The position numbers and the translations under genes are program-made. Positions 53,419-53,453 of a DNA stretch of 53,453 bases are shown here, piece by piece. The notes under the pieces were generated by a model. That model made no database searches and had not been told where the DNA came from. It saw only the letters and a list, made by a program, of their open reading frames with translations. The stretch comes from Bradyrhizobium sp. CCH5-F6. Its GTDB lineage: Bacteria > Pseudomonadota > Alphaproteobacteria > Rhizobiales > Xanthobacteraceae. The stretch spans positions 1-53,453 of the forward strand of contig NZ_LSIC01000057.1 in NCBI RefSeq assembly GCF_001556045.1, in the 5' to 3' direction. Numbering within the stretch: the stretch's first letter is position 1; each line of letters begins with the position of its first letter.

Positions 53419-53453
53419 AGGACAGAGTGCTTGGCTGCAGTTTCAACGGGCAC

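Overview
The window is GC-rich, densely packed DNA that looks like an alphaproteobacterial chromosome. Aerobic cobalamin genes under a cobalamin riboswitch, many ABC importers, hydantoin and hydroxyquinol catabolism and exopolysaccharide-type genes point to the Rhizobiales, most likely Bradyrhizobium or a close relative. This is inferred from gene content and protein style; no search was run. I see no rRNA, tRNA, CRISPR array or insertion sequence.

Region 1 (1-4514) is the edge of a cobalamin cluster: the 3' end of cobB, cobA, a complete cobalamin riboswitch, a CbiM-like permease, cobF, cobT and, on the other strand, a CobC-like phosphatase. Just beyond lies a second, 3'-truncated cobalamin riboswitch with no gene to control. 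Region 2 (4545-6956, minus strand) holds a siderophore-interacting-type flavoprotein, a SAM O-methyltransferase and an AraC regulator. Region 3 (7226-10273) has a succinate-semialdehyde dehydrogenase-like gene broken by a one-base frameshift, followed by a MocR/GabR-type regulator.

Region 4 (10721-35319) is the largest unit: a hydantoin/cyclic-ureide utilisation supercluster. It combines an ATP-dependent hydantoinase (HyuA/HyuB), a class III aminotransferase, an acyl-CoA ligase, a D-carbamoylase-like nitrilase, a flavin reductase, a hydantoin racemase, a dihydropyrimidinase-type hydantoinase, an epimerase, an SDR, a flavin monooxygenase and two complete peptide-type ABC importers. Both importer operons are preceded by good sigma-54 (-24/-12) promoter matches, suggesting nitrogen control. 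The gene set predicts import, ring opening of both enantiomers, decarbamoylation, transamination and CoA activation of a ureide-type compound that I cannot identify.

Region 5 (35412-47307) is a compact minus-strand operon with a divergent LysR gene. It encodes hydroxyquinol 1,2-dioxygenase, maleylacetate reductase, a TrzN/AtzA-type amidohydrolase, a GlcD-type flavoprotein, a 3-hydroxyisobutyrate dehydrogenase-type reductase, Dabb and YciI proteins and an RbsABC-type importer. The lower hydroxyquinol pathway is clear, but no ring hydroxylase is present, so the starting substrate is unknown.

Region 6 (47361-53324) looks like surface polysaccharide genes: a GH43-like/GINT1-like protein, a GT4 glycosyltransferase, a flippase and a FAD-dependent oxidoreductase, ending at a palindromic repeat.
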